Below are positions 24,257 to 32,272 of a stretch of 48,619 bases of DNA, one piece after another. The position numbers were made by a program, and so were the translations under genes. Positions within the stretch are counted from its first letter, which is position 1, and the number at the start of each line of letters is the position of its first letter. The stretch spans positions 1 through 48,619 of the forward strand of contig CAJJBR010000010.1 in assembly GCA_905182475.1 (NCBI GenBank). The letters are read 5' to 3'. The notes beneath the pieces are model-generated. The model saw only the letters and a program-made list of their open reading frames with translations. It was not told the DNA's origin and searched no databases. Origin of the DNA: Akkermansiaceae bacterium (GTDB taxonomy: Bacteria; Verrucomicrobiota; Verrucomicrobiia; Verrucomicrobiales; Akkermansiaceae).

Positions 24257-25831
24257 TTATGAGGTTGCACGTTTCGAGAGCACGAAAATAAGCCCAGCCA
24301 TCACCACCGCCGCAATCGAAGTCGATGCTAGCGCCGGAATCCCGCCAGCCATTAACGCGTAGGCTGCCGCAGCAAATCCCGCTGCAATTGCCGCGAAGGG
24401 GAGCTGCGAATGCACGTGGGCGGTTGGCTCGCAGCCGGAGGCGATAGCGGCGACCACTGTCGTATCGGAAAACGGGCTGCAATGGTCACCGAGTACCGCC
24501 CCGCCGAAGACGGCTCCAATCACTGCAGGGATGAGCGTGGAAAGTCCCTCCACAGGAAGACCGGCAGCCTCAGCAGCCACCAAAGTCGCGGGCAGCGCAA
24601 GAGGCATCAACAGACCCATCGTCCCCCATGAGGAGCCCGTAGCAAAGGACATCAACGCCCCGCAGCCGAAGACTGCAAGCGGTAGCCACGCCACCGGGAA
24701 GCCATCCGAAAGCATCCCCGCGAGTTGCTCCCCTGCACCGAGTTCCGAGAACACGTTCCCAAGCGACCATGCGAGCACCAGGATGATGAGCGCGGGCAGG
24801 AGGTTCGCGGCACCGTGGTAGGCCGCGGCGTTTGGGGAAACTTTCCGCCCCTTCGGGTACATCGCCCACGCGAAGGCTAGCCCGACGAGACTCCCTGCCA
24901 CCAAGGCATACGGCCCGGCATCCCCACTGAATGCCCTTCTCCAGCCTGCGGAGGAAAGCGGGCTCGTCATCGGATCTGACAGCAGCGGAAAGGCCGCAAA
25001 AATCCCGACTACCAGAGCGATTAAAGGCACCACCGCCCGCACCGGCGAAGTCCCTTCCGCATCCGCAGCGTCAACCGGCTCCGCATCCTGCGGCAGGTAG
25101 CGGCTCATCGCCCGTGGCTGGTATTTCAGAAGCACGGCGAGCGGCACCAGCACCAGAGTTAGCAGGCAATACGGGTTCGCCGGGATGGATTGGAAATAGA
25201 GCGAGTATGGCTCCACCGGAAACGGGGCACCCTCCAGCCCTTCCTTAATCAGGCTCAGCTGCGTCGCAATCCAAGTGGAAATGAACGCCACGCAAGCCAC
25301 CGGCGATGAAGTGGAATCCACTACCCATGCCAGCCTTTCCCGCGAGACTCCCGTCCTGTCCGCCAGCGGTCGCGCGATCCGACCCGTCAACAGGCTGTTC
25401 GCAAGCCCGTCGAAGAAACACAGTAGACCAATCACATACACGCTCCCCAGCAAGCGCCTCTGTGGATCTTTCGCCTTGGAAATCAAGCGGGAAAGGATCG
25501 TATCGAAGCCTCCGGATTTCTCTAGCAAGCCCGCGAAGGCTCCGAGAACCAGAGTGAAAACAATCGCACCCACATGCCAAGATCCATCGAGAGAGGGGAA
25601 AATGTAGTCGGAAAAAATCGCTCGCAAAGCCCCGGCGGGACTTTCGTGATGGATCAGCAAAGCTCCCGCCACTACTCCGCTCCCGAGCCCCAGCGCCGCA
25701 TGCCTCGTCAACACAATCACCACTAGCGCACAAACTGCGGGCCACAAGGCAGTGAGAACCACAGCAGTATCAAAAATCGGCAGTAGTAAGGTAAGGCCGA
25801 GGAGAATGACGGGGATGACTACCTTTTTCAT
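24257..25831 (-). CDS. nhaC: Na+/H+ antiporter of the NhaC family
   Basis: The 524-residue membrane protein has about 12 helices. Signature parts include IGLLCFFDGLANSLLTGRIA, RLAWVVDSTSSPVACVAFIS, FATGSSWGTMGLLMPLALP and GAVFGGAVLGDHCSPFSDTT, typical of NhaC/YheL-like antiporters. It exchanges Na+ for H+ across the inner membrane and supports pH and sodium homeostasis. The ATG at 25831 precedes a charged lysine and the first helix. It has no operon partners. Confidence 0.88.
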   Translation of the reverse strand: MKKVVIPVILLGLTLLLPIFDTAVVLTALWPAVCALVVIVLTRHAALGLGSGVVAGALLIHHESPAGALRAIFSDYIFPSLDGSWHVGAIVFTLVLGAFAGLLEKSGGFDTILSRLISKAKDPQRRLLGSVYVIGLLCFFDGLANSLLTGRIARPLADRTGVSRERLAWVVDSTSSPVACVAFISTWIATQLSLIKEGLEGAPFPVEPYSLYFQSIPANPYCLLTLVLVPLAVLLKYQPRAMSRYLPQDAEPVDAADAEGTSPVRAVVPLIALVVGIFAAFPLLSDPMTSPLSSAGWRRAFSGDAGPYALVAGSLVGLAFAWAMYPKGRKVSPNAAAYHGAANLLPALIILVLAWSLGNVFSELGAGEQLAGMLSDGFPVAWLPLAVFGCGALMSFATGSSWGTMGLLMPLALPATLVAAEAAGLPVEGLSTLIPAVIGAVFGGAVLGDHCSPFSDTTVVAAIASGCEPTAHVHSQLPFAAIAAGFAAAAYALMAGGIPALASTSIAAVVMAGLIFVLSKRATS

Positions 25832-26188
25832 GGATGTGACGGGATACCGGCTACCCCTGACGGGAGTTTGCAGATCTCCTGAGGAGTTGCGAGCGAAAGG
25901 AACTATGAGGGGCGAATCTCCAAGTGTTCCCGATTTTTTCGTATCCCAAGCACTTACCCTCCAATACCCAACGGTAACAGGAAATTAAACCGCTCCTAAC
26001 CTTCGTGCTATCGGTGAGACAAATCGTTCAACTGATACCCTCAGGTATTTGAAGGTCAGTCGATTGCAGCGACTTTGTTGAATTCGGAATCTCCCGTTCG
26101 CGGTTCTAATGACCAAAATGTTGAGCTTGATGATGAAGTCGAACCGTGGATTTGTTATTTGCTGACGATTGAAGGAGCTGGCGATGAT
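25832..26188. other. Gene-free gap between nhaC and the GxxExxY gene
   Basis: This region holds the divergent promoters. The frame of the next gene is open back to 26075, but its first residues are not protein-like. No strong repeat or hairpin was noticed. Confidence 0.4.
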
Positions 26189-26551
26189 GTGATAAAAGGG
26201 TGGTGTGATGTTGTCCGGGCGGAGGCTTTGGATTTGCATGCTTGGCTGAAAAATGGGCAGAGGGAGAATGTGTATGAAAACGGCATGCTTCATCGTCTGC
26301 GAAGCCATGGGTTCGAGGTTGAGCAGCAGTATCCGATTCAAGTGCAAGATCGCGACGGGACGGTATTGGGAGATTTTTACGCTGATCTCTTCGTGAACGA
26401 AACTCTCATGATCGAACTGAAAGCGTGTAAGAGTATCCTGGACGAGCACATCGCCCAGCTCCTTGGTTACATGAGAGCTGCCGGGAAACGCCACGGTCTT
26501 TTGATTAACTTTGGTGCGGGCACTGTGCAGATTAGGAAATTTGTGCTTTAG
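26189..26551 (+). CDS. GxxExxY-family protein
   Basis: The motif GQRENVYENGMLHRL matches the family name (Gly-x-x-Glu-x-x-Tyr). It is followed by VEQQYPIQVQD, GDFYADLFVNETLMIELKAC and LLGYMRAAGKRHGLLINFG, all typical of PF13366 proteins of about 125 residues with a PD-(D/E)XK-like core. GTG at 26189 was chosen because it gives the usual length and has GGAG upstream (26173-26176); TTG at 26075 would add 38 atypical residues. The function is unknown, though a nuclease-like fold is often suggested. A MITE-like element follows 30 bases downstream. Confidence 0.75.
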   Translation: MIKGWCDVVRAEALDLHAWLKNGQRENVYENGMLHRLRSHGFEVEQQYPIQVQDRDGTVLGDFYADLFVNETLMIELKACKSILDEHIAQLLGYMRAAGKRHGLLINFGAGTVQIRKFVL

Positions 26552-26581
26552 GGTGTTTCCGGTGCAATGGGAAAGAATTTT

Positions 26582-26763
26582 TCACAAAAGGCACAAGGAA
26601 GAGCGTGGTTCGGGCTTGGAGAACTAAGGACACGAACACTGAGAGATATTTCAGAAGAATGGGTATGGTTGGGTTCGCCATGAAAGTTTAGACCCCCACG
26701 TAATCTTCAATCCGCAGCCCGCATTTCAAGCCTGAACCACGCTCTTCCTTGTGCCCCTTGTGA
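26582..26763 (-). mobile_element. MITE-like element, copy A
   Basis: The 182-base element has terminal inverted repeats of about 36 bases with 3 mismatches: the left end begins TCACAAAAGGCACAAGGAAG, and the right end ends CTTGTGCCCCTTGTGA. Its reverse complement matches copy B (28312-28489) over nearly its whole length. It has no coding capacity. Similarity to copy B extends a few bases beyond the ends (GAAGAATT before the left repeat of each). Confidence 0.8.
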
Positions 26764-26782
26764 CGAATTCTTCAAACTCAGC

Positions 26783-28213
26783 CTAAGGCAAAATCATAAA
26801 GAGTTTCCCCGCCGAGACCCAATCCGCGACCTCAAGTGGAACCCAGCGGAGTTCGAACTGTTTGCCCCATGAGTCGGAGACAGCGATCTCGTTGGTGGAT
26901 TGGTTGTAGCCGATAATCATGCAGATGTGGCGGTTATTCTCGGGTTTGTCTTTCTCTGCGAGCTTGAGGGCTTTTGCAGAGATGGTTTCTCGGAAGGCGG
27001 CATCGCCACCAGCGCGTCCGGCGGTGTTTTTATCGGTGATCTCGTTGTAGGAATCGACGGAACACATGCTCCACATGAGGGGGGTGCCTTGATCGATGTA
27101 GCGTTTCACATTGCGAAGCTTTAGGGAGCGGATTTCGTTTTCCTTGGTGCGGCGGCCTTTCCGATAGACGGCCGATTTCACGTTCTCCAGGAGGATTTCA
27201 ACGACAGTCCCTCCACCTGCAGAACTCTGGCCGACCATAGCGAGGAGATACATATCGGCATCGATGCCCATGGTGCGCATTGCGCGCTCGAAGGTGGCGG
27301 GGACGCAGTAGCCTTTGGGTCCCTGGTCAACCATGGGGATTTCGGTGATGACGACGTCTCCGTTGTCGGCCTTTTTCACGTTGTCGATGAGGCGTTGCTT
27401 CAGATCAGCGTCCGACATGCGGGCGGATTTGCCTCCGCTGTCGGCCATTTCCGTGGAGACGACGGCGAGGGATACGTATTCACCTTCCTCGTTGGAAAGG
27501 AGGAAGGCGTGGCCGTTCCAGTCCCACCGTGTGATGGATCGGCGGGTGCCGCTCTCCCCATAGCGTTGCTTCGTGCCTTCGCCGAATACTCCGGTGAGGG
27601 CGGTCGAGATGGTTTTCTCGTCTAAGGCCATAGCTTCTTCGAGATTGCCCGGGGGCTTGGTGCCGGTGCTTTTAAAATGATTTTGTGCGAAACCGGCGGT
27701 GCTGCCGAAGTCGCCCTTGTTCGCATAGACGATAGATATGTTTTCGACTTTTCCTTCGCCATCGGAATAGAGCGCTACGGAATAGGGCATGGCTCGGAAG
27801 AGGGTGTATCCCTCGGCAAAGGCTGCATACAAGCGCCAGCTCTTGCCGTGCTTTGAGGTGGATTCCGAGCGGAGCTTGAGGGCGGAGGCTAGCTCTGCGG
27901 CGTCGAGTTCGTTAAAAGTGCTGCCGGTGGCGATGGCTTGTCCGGCTGCTTGGTTGAGTTTTTCCGCGTCCTTCCCTGAGCCTGCGGCAGCTTCCTTGAT
28001 ATATTTCCGGTCTGCCTCGCTGAGGCGTGTGAGCGGGAGGTCGAAGGATTTCCCATCCGCGCGGCGGAGTGTGACGGTTTCCCCGTTCAAGGAAAGGAAG
28101 GTCGCCCGCATTTCCTGCCCGGTGGCGCTTTTGAATGCGCGCTCTGTCTCCACAGCAAAGGCGTGGGCGGCGAGGCATGCGTAGAGTAGAGGGATTATGG
28201 TTTTTCCAGACAT
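26783..28213 (-). CDS. Secreted C39-like cysteine peptidase with SHD1 domain
   Basis: Start at 28213: MSGKTIIPLLYACLAAHAFA is a signal peptide, and the longer frame to 28270 adds nothing. Residues about 25-71 form an SHD1/SLA1-like domain (GQEMRATFLSLNGETVTLRR), common in planctomycetes and Verrucomicrobiota. The C-terminal part is a C39-like peptidase: nucleophile Cys303 in DQGPKGYCVPATFERAMR, His429 in NNRHICMIIGYN and Asp447 in AVSDSWGKQF. It is 476 residues long. Physiological substrates are unknown; processing of secreted peptides is one option, but no ABC exporter is fused. It lies between two inverted MITE-like copies. Confidence 0.75.
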   Translation of the reverse strand: MSGKTIIPLLYACLAAHAFAVETERAFKSATGQEMRATFLSLNGETVTLRRADGKSFDLPLTRLSEADRKYIKEAAAGSGKDAEKLNQAAGQAIATGSTFNELDAAELASALKLRSESTSKHGKSWRLYAAFAEGYTLFRAMPYSVALYSDGEGKVENISIVYANKGDFGSTAGFAQNHFKSTGTKPPGNLEEAMALDEKTISTALTGVFGEGTKQRYGESGTRRSITRWDWNGHAFLLSNEEGEYVSLAVVSTEMADSGGKSARMSDADLKQRLIDNVKKADNGDVVITEIPMVDQGPKGYCVPATFERAMRTMGIDADMYLLAMVGQSSAGGGTVVEILLENVKSAVYRKGRRTKENEIRSLKLRNVKRYIDQGTPLMWSMCSVDSYNEITDKNTAGRAGGDAAFRETISAKALKLAEKDKPENNRHICMIIGYNQSTNEIAVSDSWGKQFELRWVPLEVADWVSAGKLFMILP

Positions 28214-28311
28214 GGTGGAAATATTAGTGATAAACGGAAGCGGGTCAAACCGGGACTGGGGATATGTCACAAGTGACTACCGGAAGATTCCAGTTCGGTC
28301 TGAAGAATTTG

Positions 28312-28489
28312 TCACAAGGGGCACAAGGAAGACTTTGGTTCGGGCTTGAAAGGCGGGCTGTGGATTGAAGATTACGAGGAGGTCTAAACTTTCATGGTGA
28401 ATCCAATCCCATTCTTCTAAAATGTCTCTCGGTGTTCGTGTCCTTTATTCTACAAGCTCGATCTACGCTCTTCCTTGTGCCCTTTGTGA
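28312..28489 (+). mobile_element. MITE-like element, copy B, inverted relative to A
   Basis: The 178-base copy starts TCACAAGGGGCACAAGGAAG and ends CTTGTGCCCTTTGTGA. The interior shares with copy A stretches such as GGATTGAAGATTACG, GGTCTAAACTTTCATGG and CGGTGTTCGTGTCCT. It contains no gene and lies 99 bases upstream of the C39-like gene start. Confidence 0.8.
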
Positions 28490-28570
28490 TGGATTATTTC
28501 CGCATCTCTGGAATCCGTTCGCTACTGCTCACTGGTCATTCAGTGACTCAAACTTTAGGAGAGAGAATGG

Positions 28571-29041
28571 CTATTTCGGAATCGTCAAGGTCTGTCCGAG
28601 TCGGATGATGGTGCCCTTGATATTGTTTGCCTTCTTGATCTTGGAAATGGAGCTGCCGTATTTGCGGGCGAGGCCGGAGAGAGTATCGCCTTTCTTCACC
28701 TTGTGGCGAACCTTGACCGGCTTTGGTTTTGGCTTTGGTCTCGGCTTCACCACCACAGGTTTCGGGCGTGGTGTGATCGGTTTGACCACGGCAATTTCCG
28801 GCTTAGGAGTGGAATCCTTTTTAGCAACGGTCGTTTTCGGCTTCTTCTTCTTGGACGGAGTATTTGGCTTATACCACTTGTCCGGTTGGTTTACCCAGGC
28901 TTCGATGTAGTTCCCCCGGTTGTCGAATGGGCCGGTCACGGCTTTGCTTTCAGGCGCACTTTTGAAGCCACATTGGGTGAGAAGTGGAAAAAGCAGGGAA
29001 ATTGCCAGTAGCCGCAGGGCGAAACGCATTAGCGGCATCAT
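28571..29041 (-). CDS. LysM-domain lipoprotein
   Basis: The 156-residue protein has a lipoprotein signal (MRFALRLLAISLLFPLLTQC, lipobox LTQC). It continues with a long Lys/Pro-rich linker (TPRPKPVVVKPRPKPKPKP) that may span peptidoglycan, and ends with one LysM domain: HKVKKGDTLSGLARKYGSSI and NNIKGTIIRLGQTLTIP. It likely attaches to peptidoglycan in the periplasm. No catalytic domain is present. The exact ATG (29041, or four codons later) is open. Confidence 0.85.
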   Translation of the reverse strand: MMPLMRFALRLLAISLLFPLLTQCGFKSAPESKAVTGPFDNRGNYIEAWVNQPDKWYKPNTPSKKKKPKTTVAKKDSTPKPEIAVVKPITPRPKPVVVKPRPKPKPKPVKVRHKVKKGDTLSGLARKYGSSISKIKKANNIKGTIIRLGQTLTIPK

Positions 29042-29146
29042 GCCTCAATAGTTCGGACATGCAAATCATTGTTGCGGGTTCTCTTGAGATTTTTGATGAA
29101 GAATCATAAATACTCATCGAAAAGGGATTGAGACCGCGACTCGGCG

Positions 29147-30625
29147 TCAAACGAGCTCGCCGTATTCAAGCAGTCCTTGTCGCCCGCCTTCGCGACCAAA
29201 ACCGGATTGTTTGAAGCCACCGAAGGGTGATGTAGGGTCGAATTTGTTGAAGGAATTTCCCCAGACGACTCCCGACTTTAGTTGCGTGGCGATCTTGAGA
29301 TATTTCGATCCCTTGTCTGTCCACACCCCGGCGCTGAGGCCGTAGGCAGTGTTGTTCGCCTTTTCCACAGCCTCGTCCGGAGTTCGGAAAGTCAGCACGG
29401 AAAGCACCGGTCCGAAGATTTCCTCCTTCACCACGCGGTGGCTCTGTGTGACGCCTCCGAGTAGGGTGGGGGCGTAGTAGAAACCTTTTTTTGGCAGCTT
29501 GCACTCAGGTTGAAAAATTTCCGCACCATCCTTCACTCCCTCGTCCACTAGCTCGGTGATGCGCTCCCACTGACGCTTCGAATTGATCGCACCGATATCG
29601 GTGTTTTTGTCCAGAGGATCACCGGTTTTTAGCGTATTCATACGCAGCTTCAGCTTCCGCATTACCTCGCCCTCTATACTCTCCTGTACAAGCAGGCGTG
29701 AGCCGGCGCAACAGACATGGCCTTGGTTGAAAAAGATCCCGTTGATGATTCCTTCCACCGCCTGATCAATGGCGGCGTCTTCGAAAACGATGTTCGCGCC
29801 CTTACCTCCGAGTTCCAGGGTCAGGCGTTTGCCGGTTCCTGCGAGTTCGCGTTGTATCCATTTTCCAACACCGGTCGATCCGGTGAAAGCGATCTTGGCA
29901 GCGGTGGGATGTTTCACGATCGCCCCGCCGGTCTCGCCGAACCCAGTCACAATGTTCACCACACCTGGAGGAAGCCCGGCATCGCGGATCAGTTCTGCGA
30001 ATTTCAAGGCCGTCACCGAAGTCGTTTCCGCAGGTTTGAGTACCACTGTGTTTCCTAGAGCCAGCGCAGGAGCCAGTTTCCACGCCATCATGAGGAGAGG
30101 GAAATTCCACGGGATGACCTGACCAACCACTCCAAGTGGAGCGAGGTTCCTGCCCGGTGCGGCATACTCCAGTTTGTCCGCCCAGCCAGCATGGTAAAAG
30201 AAATGTGCTGCGGCCATCGGCACGTCGAAGTCACGCGCCTCCTTGATTGGCTTCCCGCCATCAATTGTCTCCGCCACGGCGAACTCCCGCGCCCTGTCCT
30301 GCAAAAGTCGCGCAAGCCGGTATAGATATTTCCCGCGCTCCGCACCCGGTAACTTGGACCACGCAGGAAAAGCCTTTCCCGCCGCCGCGTAAGCCACATC
30401 CACATCCGCGCCGTTCGCCAAAGCGATCTCGGAAATCTTCTCCTCGTTCCGCGGACTGATCGAATCAAAATATTTCTTTGACTTCGGAGCCACGAACTTC
30501 CCACCGATGAACAGCCCGTAGCGACCCTTGATCTCCGCCGGTGCCGATTCCGGCGCCGGATCGAACTCCCAAAGATCCCCGAACAAAAGCTCCCTAGCCA
30601 CCGGATTTTTCGTCTTCACACTCAT
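29147..30625 (-). CDS. NAD-dependent aldehyde dehydrogenase
   Basis: The 492-residue ALDH has the cofactor region GQVIPWNFPLLMMAWKLAPA, GSTGVGKWIQRELA, the general base Glu in LELGGKGANIVFED, and the nucleophile Cys in FNQGHVCCAGSRLLV. It ends with PFGGFKQSGFGREGG. The N-terminal extension is short (FDPAPESAPAEIKGRYGLFI). ATG at 30625 follows GGAAG and is preferred over 30655. The substrate is unknown. In relatives such genes are often found with deoC, which lies upstream on the same strand but is separated here by a decayed 600-base stretch. Confidence 0.88.
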   Translation of the reverse strand: MSVKTKNPVARELLFGDLWEFDPAPESAPAEIKGRYGLFIGGKFVAPKSKKYFDSISPRNEEKISEIALANGADVDVAYAAAGKAFPAWSKLPGAERGKYLYRLARLLQDRAREFAVAETIDGGKPIKEARDFDVPMAAAHFFYHAGWADKLEYAAPGRNLAPLGVVGQVIPWNFPLLMMAWKLAPALALGNTVVLKPAETTSVTALKFAELIRDAGLPPGVVNIVTGFGETGGAIVKHPTAAKIAFTGSTGVGKWIQRELAGTGKRLTLELGGKGANIVFEDAAIDQAVEGIINGIFFNQGHVCCAGSRLLVQESIEGEVMRKLKLRMNTLKTGDPLDKNTDIGAINSKRQWERITELVDEGVKDGAEIFQPECKLPKKGFYYAPTLLGGVTQSHRVVKEEIFGPVLSVLTFRTPDEAVEKANNTAYGLSAGVWTDKGSKYLKIATQLKSGVVWGNSFNKFDPTSPFGGFKQSGFGREGGRQGLLEYGELV

Positions 30626-30788
30626 AAGATTTCTTCCAACACCCTCCATCCCCATGACTCGTTTGGCGAGGAGAAAGGGGTTGCGATCTTGTTCGGTGGA
30701 TTTCTGGCAAATGGAGTCATCGTCTTTTTTCTGCGAGAACCGTCCGCGCGAAAGTCGCTTGATAGTATATACTTTTTAGTGTCGATTT

Positions 30789-30902
30789 ATGAGCGTGCAA
30801 GCAAAGCTATTTAAAAATGGCCAGAGTCAGGCGGTAAGGCTTCCCAAGGATTTTTGTGGAAAAAGATCATGGCGATGTTCAATACCAAATAAGTCAGGCT
30901 AA
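30789..30902 (+). pseudogene. VapB/MazE-type antitoxin N-terminal fragment
   Basis: ATG at 30789 begins MSVQAKLFKNGQSQAVRLPK and DF, the swapped-hairpin AbrB DNA-binding start of VapB antitoxins. The frame then reads unrelated residues and stops at 30902. No VapC toxin follows. It is probably the remains of a toxin-antitoxin pair. Confidence 0.65.
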
Positions 30903-31252
30903 CGCCGATGCAGCAAACCGATCCATATTGGGCGCATTGGTTCGTCGGACTCTGTGACGGAAAAGCGTCTTTCACATATCGGAATACGACGAGATCGTTA
31001 TAGAAGCGAACCAGGCACTTTTTGGCGGTAGTTAGGTCCGTATTGATGAAGTTGTCACCAGTAAGCGATCCTCGGGCAAGTCATACAAGAATCGAAGCGA
31101 TCTTGATGTTACTGACAGGCGGCGACTGAATTTGTTGGTAGATTTCTTTGACACTTATCAGTTGAGATCCCACAAGCGCAATGAGTTCCTTCTGTGGAGG
31201 AATTTGGTGATTCTGTATTGTTCTTCGGATGCCATCCGCCTCTCCTTTTTGG
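30903..31252. other. Decayed, gene-free stretch
   Basis: No intact gene. In several frames there are short protein-like runs (VEKDHGDVQYQISQANADAA near 30854-30920, EYDEIVIEANQALFGG near 30984-31030) broken by stops, which suggests one or more decayed genes on the plus strand. I could not name them. Confidence 0.4.
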
Positions 31253-32188
31253 TTAATATCCTCCAGATGCCTCGCTAAAGGTGTAGGGTGCTTGGTAGTT
31301 GCCGGTTTTCTCTTTAAGGAGTTGGCGGAGCAGATCGTTGAGGACAGAGGAGGCTCCGAAGCGGTAGCGGGAGTTGTTGAGCCAGTTGTCGCCTAGGGTT
31401 TCTTTGACGGCGATGAGGAAGGTGAGCGCCTGTTTCGCGGTGCGGATGCCGCCGGCCGGTTTCATTGCGATCTCGGTTCCGCTTTCCAAGTAGAAGTCGC
31501 GGATGGCTTCGAGCATGACCTGGTTGTTGCCGAGGGTGGCGTTGTTAGAGGTCTTGCCGGTGGAGGTTTTGATGAAATCTCCGGGGCGGAGGACTTCCAT
31601 TGCTAGGAAGGAGGCAGCGCGGATGTTGTCGTAGGTTTCGAGTTCGCTGGTCTCGAGGATGACTTTCAGGGTTGCTTCTCCACAGGCATCGCGGACGGAG
31701 GATATTTCATCCTGCACCTGGCGAATTTCCCCGGCGAGAAATGCTCCGCGGGTGATGACCATATCGATTTCGTCGGCACCGTCTTTCACGGCGGTTTTGA
31801 CTTCTTCGAGACGGGCTTTCAAAGGCGTCTGACCGGATGGGAAACCAGTCGCGACGGAAGCGATTTTCACCGAGGTGCCTTTTACGATTTTCGCGGCGTG
31901 TTTCACCATGGATGAATAGACGCAGACGGCGGCAGTGGTAGGGACATCGAGATCCTCGTGAGGGCGCAGCGCCTTGTTGCAGAGTGATCGGACTTTTCCG
32001 GGGGTATCATTTCCTTCAAGTGTAGTGAGATCGACCATGGAGACCGCCAATTTTAGCCCGAAGACTTTCGATGACTTTTTGATACTGCGTGTGCCGTATT
32101 TCGCCACACGTTCCTCGATGCCGACGGTGTCCACGTGGCCAACCCTTTCGACGAGTTCTTTCAGGGAGCGCGGTGTCCTTTCATTCAT
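31253..32188 (-). CDS. deoC: Deoxyribose-phosphate aldolase
   Basis: The DeoC barrel is complete: AVCVYSSMVKHAAKIVKGTS, SVATGFPSGQTPLKARLEEV, DEIDMVITRGAFLAGE, ILETSEL, and the Schiff-base lysine in GDFIKTSTGK. The second lysine region is MKPAGGIRT. The enzyme splits 2-deoxyribose-5-phosphate into glyceraldehyde-3-phosphate and acetaldehyde. At 311 residues it belongs to the longer class with an N-terminal extension. ATG at 32188 has GGTGAGGG upstream and is chosen over 32245. Acetaldehyde could be oxidised by the downstream ALDH. Confidence 0.9.
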   Translation of the reverse strand: MNERTPRSLKELVERVGHVDTVGIEERVAKYGTRSIKKSSKVFGLKLAVSMVDLTTLEGNDTPGKVRSLCNKALRPHEDLDVPTTAAVCVYSSMVKHAAKIVKGTSVKIASVATGFPSGQTPLKARLEEVKTAVKDGADEIDMVITRGAFLAGEIRQVQDEISSVRDACGEATLKVILETSELETYDNIRAASFLAMEVLRPGDFIKTSTGKTSNNATLGNNQVMLEAIRDFYLESGTEIAMKPAGGIRTAKQALTFLIAVKETLGDNWLNNSRYRFGASSVLNDLLRQLLKEKTGNYQAPYTFSEASGGY

Positions 32189-32272
32189 GGAATGACCCTC
32201 ACCTTGAATTGGATTTCTGCCAAGATTCAAGTTCACATCCGCCAAGTGGGTGCCAGACTCCGCCGCACCGGT

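Noticed and set aside
25985..26494. Minus-strand frame of 169 codons overlapping the GxxExxY gene
   Set aside because: The plus strand carries the family motif GxxExxY; the minus frame has no recognisable features.
31900..32272. crcB fluoride riboswitch upstream of the CLC-F type gene
   Set aside because: I looked for the conserved GGNGAUGG-type core and saw none; the region codes for deoC.
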